A stretch of 64,000 nucleotides of DNA, from NCBI GenBank assembly GCA_934700615.1, contig CAKUXR010000017.1, positions 1 to 64,000 of the forward strand. The letters run 5' to 3'. The notes below the pieces were generated by a model. It ran no database searches. It saw nothing but the letters and a program-made list of their open reading frames with translations, and was not told where the DNA came from. A program made the position numbers and the translations under genes. The stretch's first letter is position 1. Every line of letters begins with the position of its first letter. Shown here in pieces: positions 8,216 through 17,030 of this stretch. This DNA is from an uncultured Bacteroidales bacterium (lineage in GTDB: Bacteria > Bacteroidota > Bacteroidia > Bacteroidales > UBA932).

Positions 8216-9928
8216 ATGAATAAAAAGACAATCATATCAGCCGCCGTGTGCGTGCTCAGCCTTACAGCAGCAAACTACTCTGCTGCACAGACTTATGTGC
8301 AGACTCCAGTAACAGTTTCCAAGGAAAAGGTCAGAGGCGGAGACGGAAAATTATACTGGTCTCATGTCGTGATGGAGAAACAGACATTGTTCTCCATTGC
8401 CAAGGCGTACGGGGTTACTGTCGATGATATCTGCAAGGCAAATCCGGAGAGTCATCTCCAGACGGAAGGCCTGAAGAAAAATACCATACTTCTGATTCCT
8501 GTCACCGGCACTGCAGCAAAACAGGAAACCGCAGCAAAACCTGCCGACACCAAGAACCAGGATACCAGACAGGCAGACCAGAAAAAGAAGGACGACTACA
8601 CGATCCACGTGGCAAAATGGTACGAAGACATTGAAGATATCGCATTCAAGTATTCGGTTCCGAAAGATATTCTCATGGCCTACAACGGTCTTTCAGGTTC
8701 AAAACTCAAGAGCCGCCAGAAAATACGCATTCCTTCCGCTGAAAAGGTCAATGAAATGGTGGCGTCCAAAAAGTACAGCCACGCGACACACGAGACTGCT
8801 CCCGTAAAGACGGAAAAGACAGAAACGGCACACGAGACAGTCCAGGAGGAGAACGAAAATTCATGGAATCTGAAGTTTTCCAATGCTACCGTCAATGCCC
8901 TGCTGATGTTGCCGATGAAGGCTTCAACAAGCAGTCCGAGCGAGAGCAACATGGATTTCTACAGCGGTGTCCTTCTGGCTGTCAAGGACTTGAGCAAGGA
9001 AGGCATCAGTACCGACCTCAGTGTCTATGATGTCTCAGGCTCAAACATTCCTGTAACTTCAGACAGGCTGAAGGCGAGTGATTTCTCCATCGGCCCTGTA
9101 AATTCAGATGCCGTTTCCAAGACATTGTCAATCGCCCCGGAGGGAACATACATCATTTCCCCTCTCGACCACAGGACAGCCGGCCTGGCACAGTCCCACA
9201 GTAACATGATTCAGGCTCCGACCTCACAGGGCACACAATACAGAGACCTGGTAAAATGGCTTAAAAGCGAAACCCACTCCGGAGACAAAGTGCTTTTAAT
9301 CAGCGAGAAAAGTGCAGCAACAAATGCTTCGGTAACATTGATGAATGAAGTTATCAGCGACGCATCACTCTCTTGCGCAAGATACTCGTACAACATTCTG
9401 GACGGAAGAAACGCGGCCAATGCAATTGCGGCGTTGATGACAAAAACCGGAACCAACCGTGTCATCATCAATTCCGAGAGCGAGGCTTTTGTCAATGATG
9501 CCGTGCGCAACCTTGACATGCTGGTCTATAGAAAATATAACGTGGTGCTTTACAGCCCGTCCAAGATCCGCTCTTTCGAGACTATTGACATTGAAAATCT
9601 CCATAACCTGAAGACAAGGGTATCGACATCATATTTCATTGACTATGAATCTCCTGAAGTCCGTCATTTCCTCATGGAATATCGTGCGCTCTACAACACG
9701 GAACCTACCCAGTTCTCATTCCAGGGATATGACCTCGCCTACTTCTTCATCAAGATGAAGTCAACTTACGGCAAGAAATGGATGGAGAATGTCGCCAGAA
9801 TGGGCAATACTGCAATGATGCAGACGGATTTCCTCTTCAGAGAACTTGGCAACGGCGGTTATGTCAATGAAGGCGTACGCCGCATCGTCTATGGGCCGGA
9901 CTACTCAATCCGAATTGTAAAGAAATAA
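8216..9928 (+). CDS. LysM-domain protein with periplasmic-binding-protein-like C-terminus
   Basis: 570 residues, 5 nt after the GT4 gene. It has a signal peptide (MNKKTIISAAVCVLSLTAANYSAAQ) and two LysM repeats, about residues 50-98 (HVVMEKQTLFSIAKAYGV) and 128-176 (YTIHVAKWYEDIEDIAFKYS), separated by a Lys/Gln/Thr linker. Residues about 215-570 resemble a type 1 periplasmic binding fold (ALLMLPMKAS, DFYSGVLLAVKDLSKEGI, FQGYDLAYFFIKM). LysM modules bind peptidoglycan, so the protein is probably held in the periplasm. In Bacteroidota this architecture is recurrent but of unknown ligand. Confidence 0.8.
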   Translation: MNKKTIISAAVCVLSLTAANYSAAQTYVQTPVTVSKEKVRGGDGKLYWSHVVMEKQTLFSIAKAYGVTVDDICKANPESHLQTEGLKKNTILLIPVTGTAAKQETAAKPADTKNQDTRQADQKKKDDYTIHVAKWYEDIEDIAFKYSVPKDILMAYNGLSGSKLKSRQKIRIPSAEKVNEMVASKKYSHATHETAPVKTEKTETAHETVQEENENSWNLKFSNATVNALLMLPMKASTSSPSESNMDFYSGVLLAVKDLSKEGISTDLSVYDVSGSNIPVTSDRLKASDFSIGPVNSDAVSKTLSIAPEGTYIISPLDHRTAGLAQSHSNMIQAPTSQGTQYRDLVKWLKSETHSGDKVLLISEKSAATNASVTLMNEVISDASLSCARYSYNILDGRNAANAIAALMTKTGTNRVIINSESEAFVNDAVRNLDMLVYRKYNVVLYSPSKIRSFETIDIENLHNLKTRVSTSYFIDYESPEVRHFLMEYRALYNTEPTQFSFQGYDLAYFFIKMKSTYGKKWMENVARMGNTAMMQTDFLFRELGNGGYVNEGVRRIVYGPDYSIRIVKK

Positions 9929-9934
9929 CAATCT

Positions 9935-11629
9935 CTACTTGGGCTCCAAGAGAGATTTGGCATTTGCGATGGCTTCAGGGGTAACTCTGGAGCCACTTAA
10001 TATTCTGGCCACTTCCATAACCCTGTCTTCGCCGGAAATCTTGCGGATGGATGATATGGCCCTGTCTCCGTCAAACTCTTTGGTGACGATATAATGCGCA
10101 TTGCCCTTGGCTGCAACCTGAGGAAGATGAGTGATGGCGAAGACCTGCATATAATCCCCCATTGAACAAATCATGGAGCCCATCTTGTCTGCGACGCTAC
10201 CGGAGACTCCGGTATCGATTTCATCGAAAATCATTGACGGCATATTCGTGTAGCGGGCCATCATCGCTTTGAGACACAGCATGATACGCGACATTTCACC
10301 ACCTGACGCGCATTTTGCAACGTCCACCTGGGACTTTCCGGTAGAAGAGAAACGGAACAGGATGGTGTCCGAGCCGTCCGGTCCTGGTTTGCCAGATTCA
10401 AGAACCACGTCGAACACGGCACGGTCGAGTTCCAGTGAACGGATAGAGTTACAGATGTTTTCCGAGAAACTCGGCACTGCCTTGGCCCTTGCTTCATGCA
10501 AATCCGAACATGCGGCAGCCAAGTCTTTCTCCGCCTCCTGAATTTCCTTTTCAAGGGCTGTTTTTCTGGCCTCAAGCACACTGGTGTCAGCCAAAGACTC
10601 AGAGAGCCTGTCCCTCAACTCGATAAGTTCGGAAACCTGGGTGCAGGAATACTTTTTCAGAAGGTCATAAAGCAAGGACAACCTTTCTTCCACTTCCTGT
10701 AACCTTTCATCCGAAATTTCCGTACCTGCTTCCAAATCAGACACTTCCGACAGGACATCATCGAGTTCCAGCCTTGACGACTCGATTCTCTCGGAAAGTG
10801 CAGACACGGAAGGGATATATGACGACAGTTTGTCCAGGATTCTGGAAGACTCCTTAAGCATGGCGTCTATCGACATCCTGTCATCCTGGGCATCATCTCC
10901 CGATGGTGAAAAATAGTTTTCCACCTGATAAAGTGACGACTTGATTTCTTCAGCATTGGCAAGCTGCTTCTGCTCGGTTTCCAGTTCCTCCAGTTCACCG
11001 TCTTTCAGATGAGCGGAATCAAGTCTTTCGAACTGGGCCTGATTATAATCCTTCTCGGCATTGGTCCGGCTCAGATTGGCATTGACCTCATCAAGGTCAT
11101 TTCTCAGTCCCGTCAGGCGCTCCCATCTGGTCCTGCAGGACTGCAGCAGTCCGCTGTCGCCTGCGAAGTGGTCCAGCATCGACATCTGGAACTGCTTGTC
11201 GCGCAGCAACATAGTCTCGTGCTGGGAGTGGATGTCAATGAGACGTGACGACAGCATTGACAACACCTTCAGAGGCGCCGGCGAATCGTTTACGAAGGAA
11301 CGGGACCTGCCGTTGGAATTCAGGACACGCCTGATTGTCAATTGGCCTTTACCGTCGACAGGGTCGAAGTCAATCTCGTTTTCATCAAGATATTGTCTCA
11401 AGGAACCATCTTCATCATTGACCTCGAATTCCGCTTCCACGACGCAGTTGTCCCCTGCGGCGCCGATTACGGAAGAGTCTGCACGTGAGCCCATTACGAG
11501 AGAAAGGGCACCGAGAAGTATAGACTTTCCGGCACCGGTCTGTCCCGTAATAATCACGAGACCCGCCGGAAATCCGATATCCAGCGAGTCGATCAGAACG
11601 TAATTCTTTATATGAAGTGCCTTGAGCAT
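9935..11629 (-). CDS. recN: DNA repair protein RecN
   Basis: 564 residues. SMC-like layout: MLKALHIKNYVLIDSLDI then Walker A GQTGAGKSILLGALSLVMG (about residues 29-47), long coiled coils (about 150-370), ABC signature CASGGEMSRIMLCLKAM, Walker B MIFDEIDTGVSG and the H-loop ITHLPQVAA. RecN acts in recombinational repair of double-strand breaks. It converges on the LysM gene with only 6 nt between stop codons, so there is no room for a terminator between them. Confidence 0.95.
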   Translation of the reverse strand: MLKALHIKNYVLIDSLDIGFPAGLVIITGQTGAGKSILLGALSLVMGSRADSSVIGAAGDNCVVEAEFEVNDEDGSLRQYLDENEIDFDPVDGKGQLTIRRVLNSNGRSRSFVNDSPAPLKVLSMLSSRLIDIHSQHETMLLRDKQFQMSMLDHFAGDSGLLQSCRTRWERLTGLRNDLDEVNANLSRTNAEKDYNQAQFERLDSAHLKDGELEELETEQKQLANAEEIKSSLYQVENYFSPSGDDAQDDRMSIDAMLKESSRILDKLSSYIPSVSALSERIESSRLELDDVLSEVSDLEAGTEISDERLQEVEERLSLLYDLLKKYSCTQVSELIELRDRLSESLADTSVLEARKTALEKEIQEAEKDLAAACSDLHEARAKAVPSFSENICNSIRSLELDRAVFDVVLESGKPGPDGSDTILFRFSSTGKSQVDVAKCASGGEMSRIMLCLKAMMARYTNMPSMIFDEIDTGVSGSVADKMGSMICSMGDYMQVFAITHLPQVAAKGNAHYIVTKEFDGDRAISSIRKISGEDRVMEVARILSGSRVTPEAIANAKSLLEPK

Positions 11630-11645
11630 ATCAGCAAATCATTGC

Positions 11646-12020
11646 CTACTCTTCGACGTTTTTCTGTTTCTTGGCAAGAGCCTCCGGCTGAGCAGCCTCA
11701 GAAGCAGACTCGTTCTTGGCCATCCTGTAAGTCAGTTCGTCATTTTCGAACTCTGAAACGGCAACAAGAACAGGCTTAGGCTGCCTCTCATAGTATTTTG
11801 AGATTTCGATCTGCTCGCGGTTCTCGAACACTTCGTCCATCGAGTCACGGTCGTTCTTGAAATCTTCAAGTTTCTTGTTAAGTTCCTTCTTCTCGGCAAG
11901 GGCAATCTGGTTAGCTCTCTTGTACAGAATAACTACTGTCTCGTAAATGTTGCCTGTAGGGGCAGCGAGATACTTCACATCCCTTGTGATAGTGTTCTGA
12001 GGTACATTCTTCTTGTCCAT
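11646..12020 (-). CDS. rpoZ: RNA polymerase omega subunit (Rpb6 family)
   Basis: 124 residues. The pattern TITRDVKYLAAPTGNIYETV and ILYKRANQIALAEKKELNKK, then ENREQIEISKYYERQPKPVL, matches the Bacteroidota form of omega/Rpb6, which differs strongly from the proteobacterial form. Omega supports assembly of the beta' subunit. The C-terminal 25 residues (ESASEAAQPEALAKKQKNVEE) are charged and low-complexity. It lies between bamD and recN as usual in the phylum, but the coaBC gene that often sits beside it is absent here. Confidence 0.8.
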   Translation of the reverse strand: MDKKNVPQNTITRDVKYLAAPTGNIYETVVILYKRANQIALAEKKELNKKLEDFKNDRDSMDEVFENREQIEISKYYERQPKPVLVAVSEFENDELTYRMAKNESASEAAQPEALAKKQKNVEE

Positions 12021-12048
12021 TCTTTTACTATTCTAAATTGTCATCTAA

Positions 12049-12114
12049 TCGGCCGGTCATATGGCAACCTCTGCCATCATCGGCCTCCATTTAATATATA
12101 CTGAAGCCGGCCGA
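12049..12114 (-). other. Structured spacer between bamD and rpoZ
   Basis: The 113-nt gap holds TCGGCCGG (12049-12056) complementary to CCGGCCGA (12107-12114), enclosing a short TGGCA/TGCCA hairpin (12062-12076). A leader fold or RNA-processing structure ahead of rpoZ is possible; no T-tract is present. Nothing else is recognised in the gap. Confidence 0.3.
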
Positions 12115-12133
12115 AGATTGTTTCAAAACTTTT

Positions 12134-13021
12134 TTATCTGGATTTTTTGTCGGCCTTCTCGGCAGCCTTCCTCTCTTTCTCGAAGACCTTTTCCTTCACA
12201 TCGGCATCTTCATCGGTGCCAGTGTAGTGGCCAAGAGCTTTCTGGGCGCGATTATAAAGAGTCTTCAATTCCTTGGAATACTTTGACTGCGGATTTTCGC
12301 TCACGAAGTTCAGATAGTCGTCCATGAAGGTAAGATAACGGTCCCTCTGCTTGGAAGCGACACTGAGCTGCGCATATTTGTATGAAGATTTCGCAATGTA
12401 ATACAGGATATCTTCACGATAGATATTTTCCGAATTGTCCTTCAATGTGTTACGGAAAGCGACCCTGGCAGCCTTATAGTCCTCCATGTTGTAATACAGG
12501 CGGGCGCCCTCGAATGCTTTTCTGTCAAGTCTTCCGTTCAGGTCCTTAAGCATGGCGTCACAATCCTCCTTGTGGAGATTCGAGCCATAGTCCTTCTCAT
12601 ATTCATTGATAGAAGCAATGGCAACCTTTGTCGGAGCCTGGTCGAGTTCATATCTGTATGTAGATTTGTACAGGCAGTCTATTCTCAGGAATCTGGCCTC
12701 CTCAGCAAACGGGCTTCTCGGGAAGTTGTTCACGAAACGGTTGAAATTGGCCTCTGCCGTAACATAGTCCTTGTAACGGTAGTTGCTCAGGCCCCAGTAA
12801 TACTGGACAGTGTCGTCGCGCTCCGTACCATCCGTAAGCACTGACATTGACTCGAACAGCGCTGCAGATTTCTGATACTTTCCTTTATTGAAATAATCGA
12901 ATGCCGCCTTGTATTTGGTGTCCACATCATTGCTGGACAACAGCGTATCGTACTGCGATTTGCATGAAGAAGCCGCCAATACTGCGAACACTCCCAGAAT
13001 TACCTTAGTTGTTATTTTCAT
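12134..13021 (-). CDS. bamD: Outer membrane assembly lipoprotein BamD
   Basis: 295 residues. The lipoprotein signal MKITTKVILGVFAVLAASSC has its lipidated Cys at residue 20. TPR-like helices follow (KYKAAFDYFNKGKYQKSAALFESM, YRYKDYVTAEANFNRFVNNFPRSPFAEEA, ENPQSKYSKELKTLYNRA), and the tail is charged. BamD is the lipoprotein partner of BamA in the BAM complex, anchored to the inner leaflet of the outer membrane. It is the usual neighbour of rpoZ in Bacteroidota. Confidence 0.9.
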   Translation of the reverse strand: MKITTKVILGVFAVLAASSCKSQYDTLLSSNDVDTKYKAAFDYFNKGKYQKSAALFESMSVLTDGTERDDTVQYYWGLSNYRYKDYVTAEANFNRFVNNFPRSPFAEEARFLRIDCLYKSTYRYELDQAPTKVAIASINEYEKDYGSNLHKEDCDAMLKDLNGRLDRKAFEGARLYYNMEDYKAARVAFRNTLKDNSENIYREDILYYIAKSSYKYAQLSVASKQRDRYLTFMDDYLNFVSENPQSKYSKELKTLYNRAQKALGHYTGTDEDADVKEKVFEKERKAAEKADKKSR

Positions 13022-13083
13022 ATTCTAATATAAATTATCTTGTCCGGTTTCAGGCCAGAGGCCCGGTCCGTTTCCCGGCTGTA

Positions 13084-14010
13084 CTACTTCAGGCTATTGA
13101 GGAATTTTTCCACATCAAGGGCAGCCCTGCAACCTGAGGCGGCTGCTGTAATTGCCTGTCTGTAATGGGGATCCTGCACATCTCCCGCCGCGAAAACGCC
13201 ATCCACACAAGTGCGTGAAGACTTTCCTTCAGTGATTATATAGCCATTCTCATCAGTATGAATCCATTCTTTGAACAGATCCGCATTCGGATGATGGCCA
13301 ATGCCGAGAAAGAAACCGTCAATGCTGATATCAAAAACCTTACCATCTTTTCTGACGAGTCTGGCTCCGGTAACGCCGTTCACGTCTCCAAGCACCTCCT
13401 GAGTGTTGCAGTTCCAAAGAACTTCAATGTTTGGAGTGTTCAAAACTTTTTCCTGCATCGCCTTGGAAGCCCTGAAAACATCCCTCCTCACGATCATATA
13501 TACTTTCTTGCAGATGTTTGAGAGATAGGTCGCTTCTTCGCACGCGGTGTCTCCCCCGCCGACTACGGCAACATCCTTCTTCCTGTAGAAGAATCCGTCG
13601 CATGTGGCGCAAGCCGACACGCCGAGCCCCTTGAACTTCTGTTCTGAAGGAAGTCCGAGATATTTCGCAGTCGCGCCTGTGGCTATGATCAATGTCTCCG
13701 CTTCGAGTTCCCTGCCTTCACTGTCAGTCAGCCTGAACGGTCTGGACGAAAGGTCGGCCGAAGCGATTCTTCCGCTGCGGATTTCCGCGCCGAACCTTGC
13801 AGCCTGAGCTTTCATTGACGCCATCAGCATATTTGCATCGACTCCGTTTTCGAATCCCGGGTAGTTCTCGACCGTCGTGGTGGTGGTCAGCTGTCCTCCC
13901 GGTTCCATTCCCTCATAAAGGACAGTCTGTATTCCGGCACGCCCCGTGTAGATGGCAGAAGTATAGCCGGCAGGACCGGAGCCGACAATAAGGCATTTTA
14001 TATTTTCCAT
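13084..14010 (-). CDS. trxB: Thioredoxin-disulfide reductase
   Basis: 308 residues from the ATG at 14008-14010. A 25-codon in-frame upstream extension (to 14085) is Arg/Lys-rich, unlike any TrxB, and is rejected. It has the FAD-binding GSGPAGYTSAIYTGRAG, the redox CATC (SACATCDGFF, about residues 134-137), the NADPH-binding VVGGGDTACEEA and the C-terminal FAAGDVQDPHYRQAITAAASG. It reduces thioredoxin with NADPH in the cytoplasm. It lies upstream of bamD on the same strand with 62 nt between. Confidence 0.95.
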   Translation of the reverse strand: MENIKCLIVGSGPAGYTSAIYTGRAGIQTVLYEGMEPGGQLTTTTTVENYPGFENGVDANMLMASMKAQAARFGAEIRSGRIASADLSSRPFRLTDSEGRELEAETLIIATGATAKYLGLPSEQKFKGLGVSACATCDGFFYRKKDVAVVGGGDTACEEATYLSNICKKVYMIVRRDVFRASKAMQEKVLNTPNIEVLWNCNTQEVLGDVNGVTGARLVRKDGKVFDISIDGFFLGIGHHPNADLFKEWIHTDENGYIITEGKSSRTCVDGVFAAGDVQDPHYRQAITAAASGCRAALDVEKFLNSLK

Positions 14011-14152
14011 AACTTTCCGAATATCTGTCTTGTGTTTCATTCGACGCATCCGCCGGAGTTTCCAATGCCGCCGGAGCCGTCCCAATCGTTTGTCTTAAAG
14101 AATTTTATCTCAGGTCAATGACAATGTCATTTCTGATACAAATTCCAACCTA

Positions 14153-14160
14153 CAAATATA
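14153..14160 (-). promoter_or_regulatory. -7 element upstream of trxB
   Basis: Minus-strand TATATTTG (plus CAAATATA) fits TAnnTTTG. It would give a leader of about 135 nt. The leader contains a GTCAATG heptamer (14114) followed directly by ACAATG. Confidence 0.45.
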
Positions 14161-14207
14161 GTGAAAGAGCCCAACAAACGAAAATTTTCTTTTTTCTTGC
14201 AGAAAAT

Positions 14208-14238
14208 TTTGGATTGTAAGAAAATATTCATACCTTTG
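14208..14238 (+). promoter_or_regulatory. Promoter of tRNA-His
   Basis: TTTG (14208-14211), a 19-nt spacer and TACCTTTG (14231-14238): an exact match to the Bacteroidota sigma-A consensus. It ends 13 nt before the tRNA. Confidence 0.85.
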
Positions 14239-14251
14239 CAATCCTAAACAT

Positions 14252-14325
14252 GGTGAGCGTAGTTCAGTTGGTAGAGCGCCAGATTGTGGTTCTGGTTGTC
14301 GTGGGTTCGAGCCCCACCGTTCACC
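14252..14325 (+). tRNA. tRNA-His (GTG anticodon)
   Basis: 74 nt including the extra 5' G(-1) opposite C73 that is diagnostic of tRNA-His. The acceptor stem GTGAGCG pairs with CGTTCAC. The D arm GTTC/GAGC, the anticodon arm CCAGA-TTGTGGT-TCTGG with anticodon GTG, and the T arm GTGGG-TTCGAGC-CCCAC are all intact. CCA is not encoded (CTG follows), as is common in this phylum. Confidence 0.97.
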
Positions 14326-14330
14326 CTGCG

Positions 14331-14363
14331 AAAAGAGTCAGTCTTCGGATTGACTCTTTTTTT
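14331..14363 (+). terminator. Rho-independent terminator of tRNA-His
   Basis: AAAAGAGTCA (14331-14340) pairs with TGACTCTTTT (14351-14360), extended inward by GTC/GAT to a TTCG tetraloop, giving a 13-bp stem. A run of seven T ends it at 14363. Confidence 0.95.
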
Positions 14364-14420
14364 GTGTATCCGGAGAAGAATTCATGACCGGTTTTCAAAA
14401 CATGTTCCAAGAATAATCAC

Positions 14421-14428
14421 TATATTTG
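14421..14428 (+). promoter_or_regulatory. -7 element for the carboxyltransferase gene
   Basis: TATATTTG fits TAnnTTTG, with a leader of about 40 nt before the ATG. The -33 region is not an exact match. Confidence 0.5.
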
Positions 14429-14473
14429 CCGGATAACCACGAACAAGTTATAACAAAATAAAGTAAGTTAAAA

Positions 14474-16279
14474 ATGGCAAGAGAAATCAAATTTTCTCTG
14501 GTTTACAGGGACATGTGGCAATCCTCAGGCAAGTATGTGCCTAGAGTGGACCAGCTTGAGGAAGTCGCCCCCGCTATCATTGACATGGGCTGTTTCGACA
14601 GAGTCGAGACCAATGGTGGAGCATTCGAGCAGGTAAACCTCCTGTTCGGAGAAAACCCTAACGTTGCAGTCAGAAGATGGACAGCACCTTTCCACAAGGC
14701 AGGCATCCGGACACACATGCTTGAACGCGGACTTAACGCATTGAGAATGAACCCGGTTCCGGCAGACGTCAGGGAACTGATGTACAAAGTGAAGAAAGCT
14801 CAGGGAACAGACATCGCAAGATCATTCTGCGGCCTGAACGATCACAGGAACCTGAAATTGTCAGTAGAATTCGCAAAGAAAGCCGGCATGATTTCACAGG
14901 TGGCATTGTCCATCACGAACTCACCGGTCCACACCGTCGAATACTACATGGGCATCGTTGACAAGGTCGTAGAATACGGCTGCGACGAGATCTGCCTGAA
15001 AGATATGGCAGGAATCGGCAGGCCGACATTCCTCGCCGAGCTCACAAGCTGCATCAAGAAGAAATACCCGCACATCATCGTCCAGTATCACGGACACACA
15101 GGCCCGGGCTTCTCGCCTGCATCAATGCTGGAAGTCGCACGTGCCGGAGCGGACTACCTCGACGTAGCCGTAGAACCGCTCTCATGGGGCAAAATCCATC
15201 CGGACGTGATAACCATCAGGGAAATGATGAAAGCAGACGGATTCCTCGTGAAAGACCTGAACATGGACGCATACATGGAAGTCCGCAAGCTCACGCAGAA
15301 ATTCATTGACGACTTCCTCGGCTACTGGATCAATCCGGCCAACAAACTGATGTCCTCCCTCCTCGTAGGCTGCGGCCTTCCGGGCGGAATGATGGGCTCG
15401 ATGATGGCCGACCTGAAAGGCTTCCAGGCTGCAATCAATGCATCAGAGCGCGCTCACGGACGTCCTGAAATCAGCCTTGACACCCTCATGGTGAAACTTT
15501 TCGATGAAGTCCAGTATGTATGGCCAAGACTCGGTTATCCACCTCTGGTGACACCGTTCAGCCAGTACGTGAAGAACACCTCCCTCATGAACCTCCTCAA
15601 TGTCCTGAACGGCAAGCCGAGATGGACTACCATTGACAAGGACACATGGAACATGATTCTCGGCAGGATGGGCCAGCTCCCTGGAAAACTCGCGCCGGAA
15701 ATCATTGACCTTGCGAAAGAGAAGGGAATGGAATTCTACACCGGCAATCCTCAGGACATGTATCCTGACGAACTTCCTAAATTCCGCCAGATGATGAAAG
15801 ACGAAGGCTGGGATGAGGGACAGGATCAGGAGGAACTCTTCGAATTCGCAATGCATGAGAGACAGTACCGCGACTACAAGAGCGGCGTTGCGAAGGAAAG
15901 GTTCAATGCTGAGCTCAAGGACTTGAAAGCCAAGGCCGGAGCGCCAATCACGGTTGTCCGTCCGGTAGTGGAAATGCCTAAATTCGATGTCGAAGAATAT
16001 GCCAAGAAATATCCTCATGCAGTACCTGTACAGGCACCGGCAAAGGGACAGCTCATGTGGCAGCTTGATGTCGATGACGAATCTACGGCACCTATTGCAG
16101 GCACAGAAGTGAAGGCCGGCAAGGCAATGGGCTACGTACAGACCTACTATGGCATGGAAGACGTGATTCCTGCTGTTGACGGCAGAGTTGTGGCAGTTAC
16201 CGGAACTCAGGGAGCCAACGTAGTGAAAGGCGAGATCATCGCTTTCGTAGAAGGCTCGGCTGACGCGGCTGCAGAATAA
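14474..16279 (+). CDS. Oxaloacetate decarboxylase alpha / pyruvate carboxylase B-like protein with a lysine-less biotinyl-like domain
   Basis: 601 residues. The N-terminal carboxyltransferase TIM barrel (about 1-300) retains the metal and catalytic pieces: RDMWQS (usually RDAHQS), the ICLKDMAG lysine and YHGHTGPGF (HxH). The conserved PYC_OADA domain follows (about 300-460). The last 70 residues read as a biotinyl/lipoyl fold (QLMWQLDVDDESTAPIAGTE, then AVDGRVVAVTGTQGANVVKG). Where EAMKM should be, the sequence is QTYYGMED, so no biotinylable lysine is present. Family enzymes move carboxyl groups between biotin and oxaloacetate or pyruvate. This protein must either take biotin from a separate carrier or do something else. 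No carrier, beta or gamma subunit is nearby. The role is inferred from the barrel only. Confidence 0.8.
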   Translation: MAREIKFSLVYRDMWQSSGKYVPRVDQLEEVAPAIIDMGCFDRVETNGGAFEQVNLLFGENPNVAVRRWTAPFHKAGIRTHMLERGLNALRMNPVPADVRELMYKVKKAQGTDIARSFCGLNDHRNLKLSVEFAKKAGMISQVALSITNSPVHTVEYYMGIVDKVVEYGCDEICLKDMAGIGRPTFLAELTSCIKKKYPHIIVQYHGHTGPGFSPASMLEVARAGADYLDVAVEPLSWGKIHPDVITIREMMKADGFLVKDLNMDAYMEVRKLTQKFIDDFLGYWINPANKLMSSLLVGCGLPGGMMGSMMADLKGFQAAINASERAHGRPEISLDTLMVKLFDEVQYVWPRLGYPPLVTPFSQYVKNTSLMNLLNVLNGKPRWTTIDKDTWNMILGRMGQLPGKLAPEIIDLAKEKGMEFYTGNPQDMYPDELPKFRQMMKDEGWDEGQDQEELFEFAMHERQYRDYKSGVAKERFNAELKDLKAKAGAPITVVRPVVEMPKFDVEEYAKKYPHAVPVQAPAKGQLMWQLDVDDESTAPIAGTEVKAGKAMGYVQTYYGMEDVIPAVDGRVVAVTGTQGANVVKGEIIAFVEGSADAAAE

Positions 16280-16986
16280 TCGTAAATCATACTATGGTTT
16301 TCGGTCTCCGGATAGATATAATGTCCGTCAGACCGATGCCATGTCCACAACAATCTTATGACCGCATTCCCGGAAGGAAGAAATTCCTGGACAGGGAATG
16401 TGGCCATTTTGTTTATCATCACAAGATTGGCCACATCGCTTCCGGAAGAGAAACCGTCACCCTCGGAATCATGGACAAGAGAAAAAGACAAAGTGTCAGG
16501 AGCATTGTCAATGCCAGTGGACGTCCCCTCGAACACAAAAGCGGAACGCTGCACCACCCCTGAATTCTTATGTCCTGTCCAGGAGCAATAAAGATTTATA
16601 TAACCTCCTGAGATCCAGGCATTATTGACAGATATCGGATCTTTCCATTCTGACTTGTCGAATCCTGAAGTCCCTCCCCTCACGATAGTTCCCGTGACAG
16701 GAACCGAGCAATTTACCAGATTTGCGGAAAACAGATTCTTTGCAGGATCAATGCAATCCCCCACCTCGCAGGACACGAACAATCTGGTCCCGAACTCATA
16801 ATCGAACTGCTCCGCCGTGGTAAAGTCATAGGTCATGCCGGCGTCAGTTGTAAACAGATTGTCACCCGTTACGAAGCCCATGGAAGAATCCACATAGGGC
16901 ACAGAAGAAGTCTTGCTGCATGAAACAGCAATCATAGAAGACACAATGACAGCAGCCATGGTCTTTAAGGTCAGGTTAAAGCGCAT
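16207..16986 (-). CDS. NigD-like lipoprotein
   Basis: 259 residues from the ATG at 16984-16986. The lipoprotein signal ends IVSSMIAVSC, with the lipidated Cys at about residue 23. The body is beta-rich, and DPISVNNAWISGGYINLYCSW resembles the core of the NigD-like beta-sandwich family of Bacteroidales lipoproteins, whose function is not established. The last 24 residues or so (SAAASAEPSTKAMISPFTTL) are encoded antisense to the end of the carboxyltransferase gene: the two genes overlap tail-to-tail by 73 bp, so the natural C-terminus may have been lost by stop-codon read-into. Family call moderate, lipoprotein call firm. Confidence 0.6.
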   Translation of the reverse strand: MRFNLTLKTMAAVIVSSMIAVSCSKTSSVPYVDSSMGFVTGDNLFTTDAGMTYDFTTAEQFDYEFGTRLFVSCEVGDCIDPAKNLFSANLVNCSVPVTGTIVRGGTSGFDKSEWKDPISVNNAWISGGYINLYCSWTGHKNSGVVQRSAFVFEGTSTGIDNAPDTLSFSLVHDSEGDGFSSGSDVANLVMINKMATFPVQEFLPSGNAVIRLLWTWHRSDGHYIYPETENHSMIYDYSAAASAEPSTKAMISPFTTLAP

Positions 16987-17030
16987 AGTGTATGAGGTCA
17001 AAGTTTATATAGGCAAGCGGCAAAGGGCTG

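Noticed and set aside
13022..13083. Possible terminator between trxB and bamD
   Set aside because: Only short, imperfect GGCC pairings and no T-tract; co-transcription is more likely.
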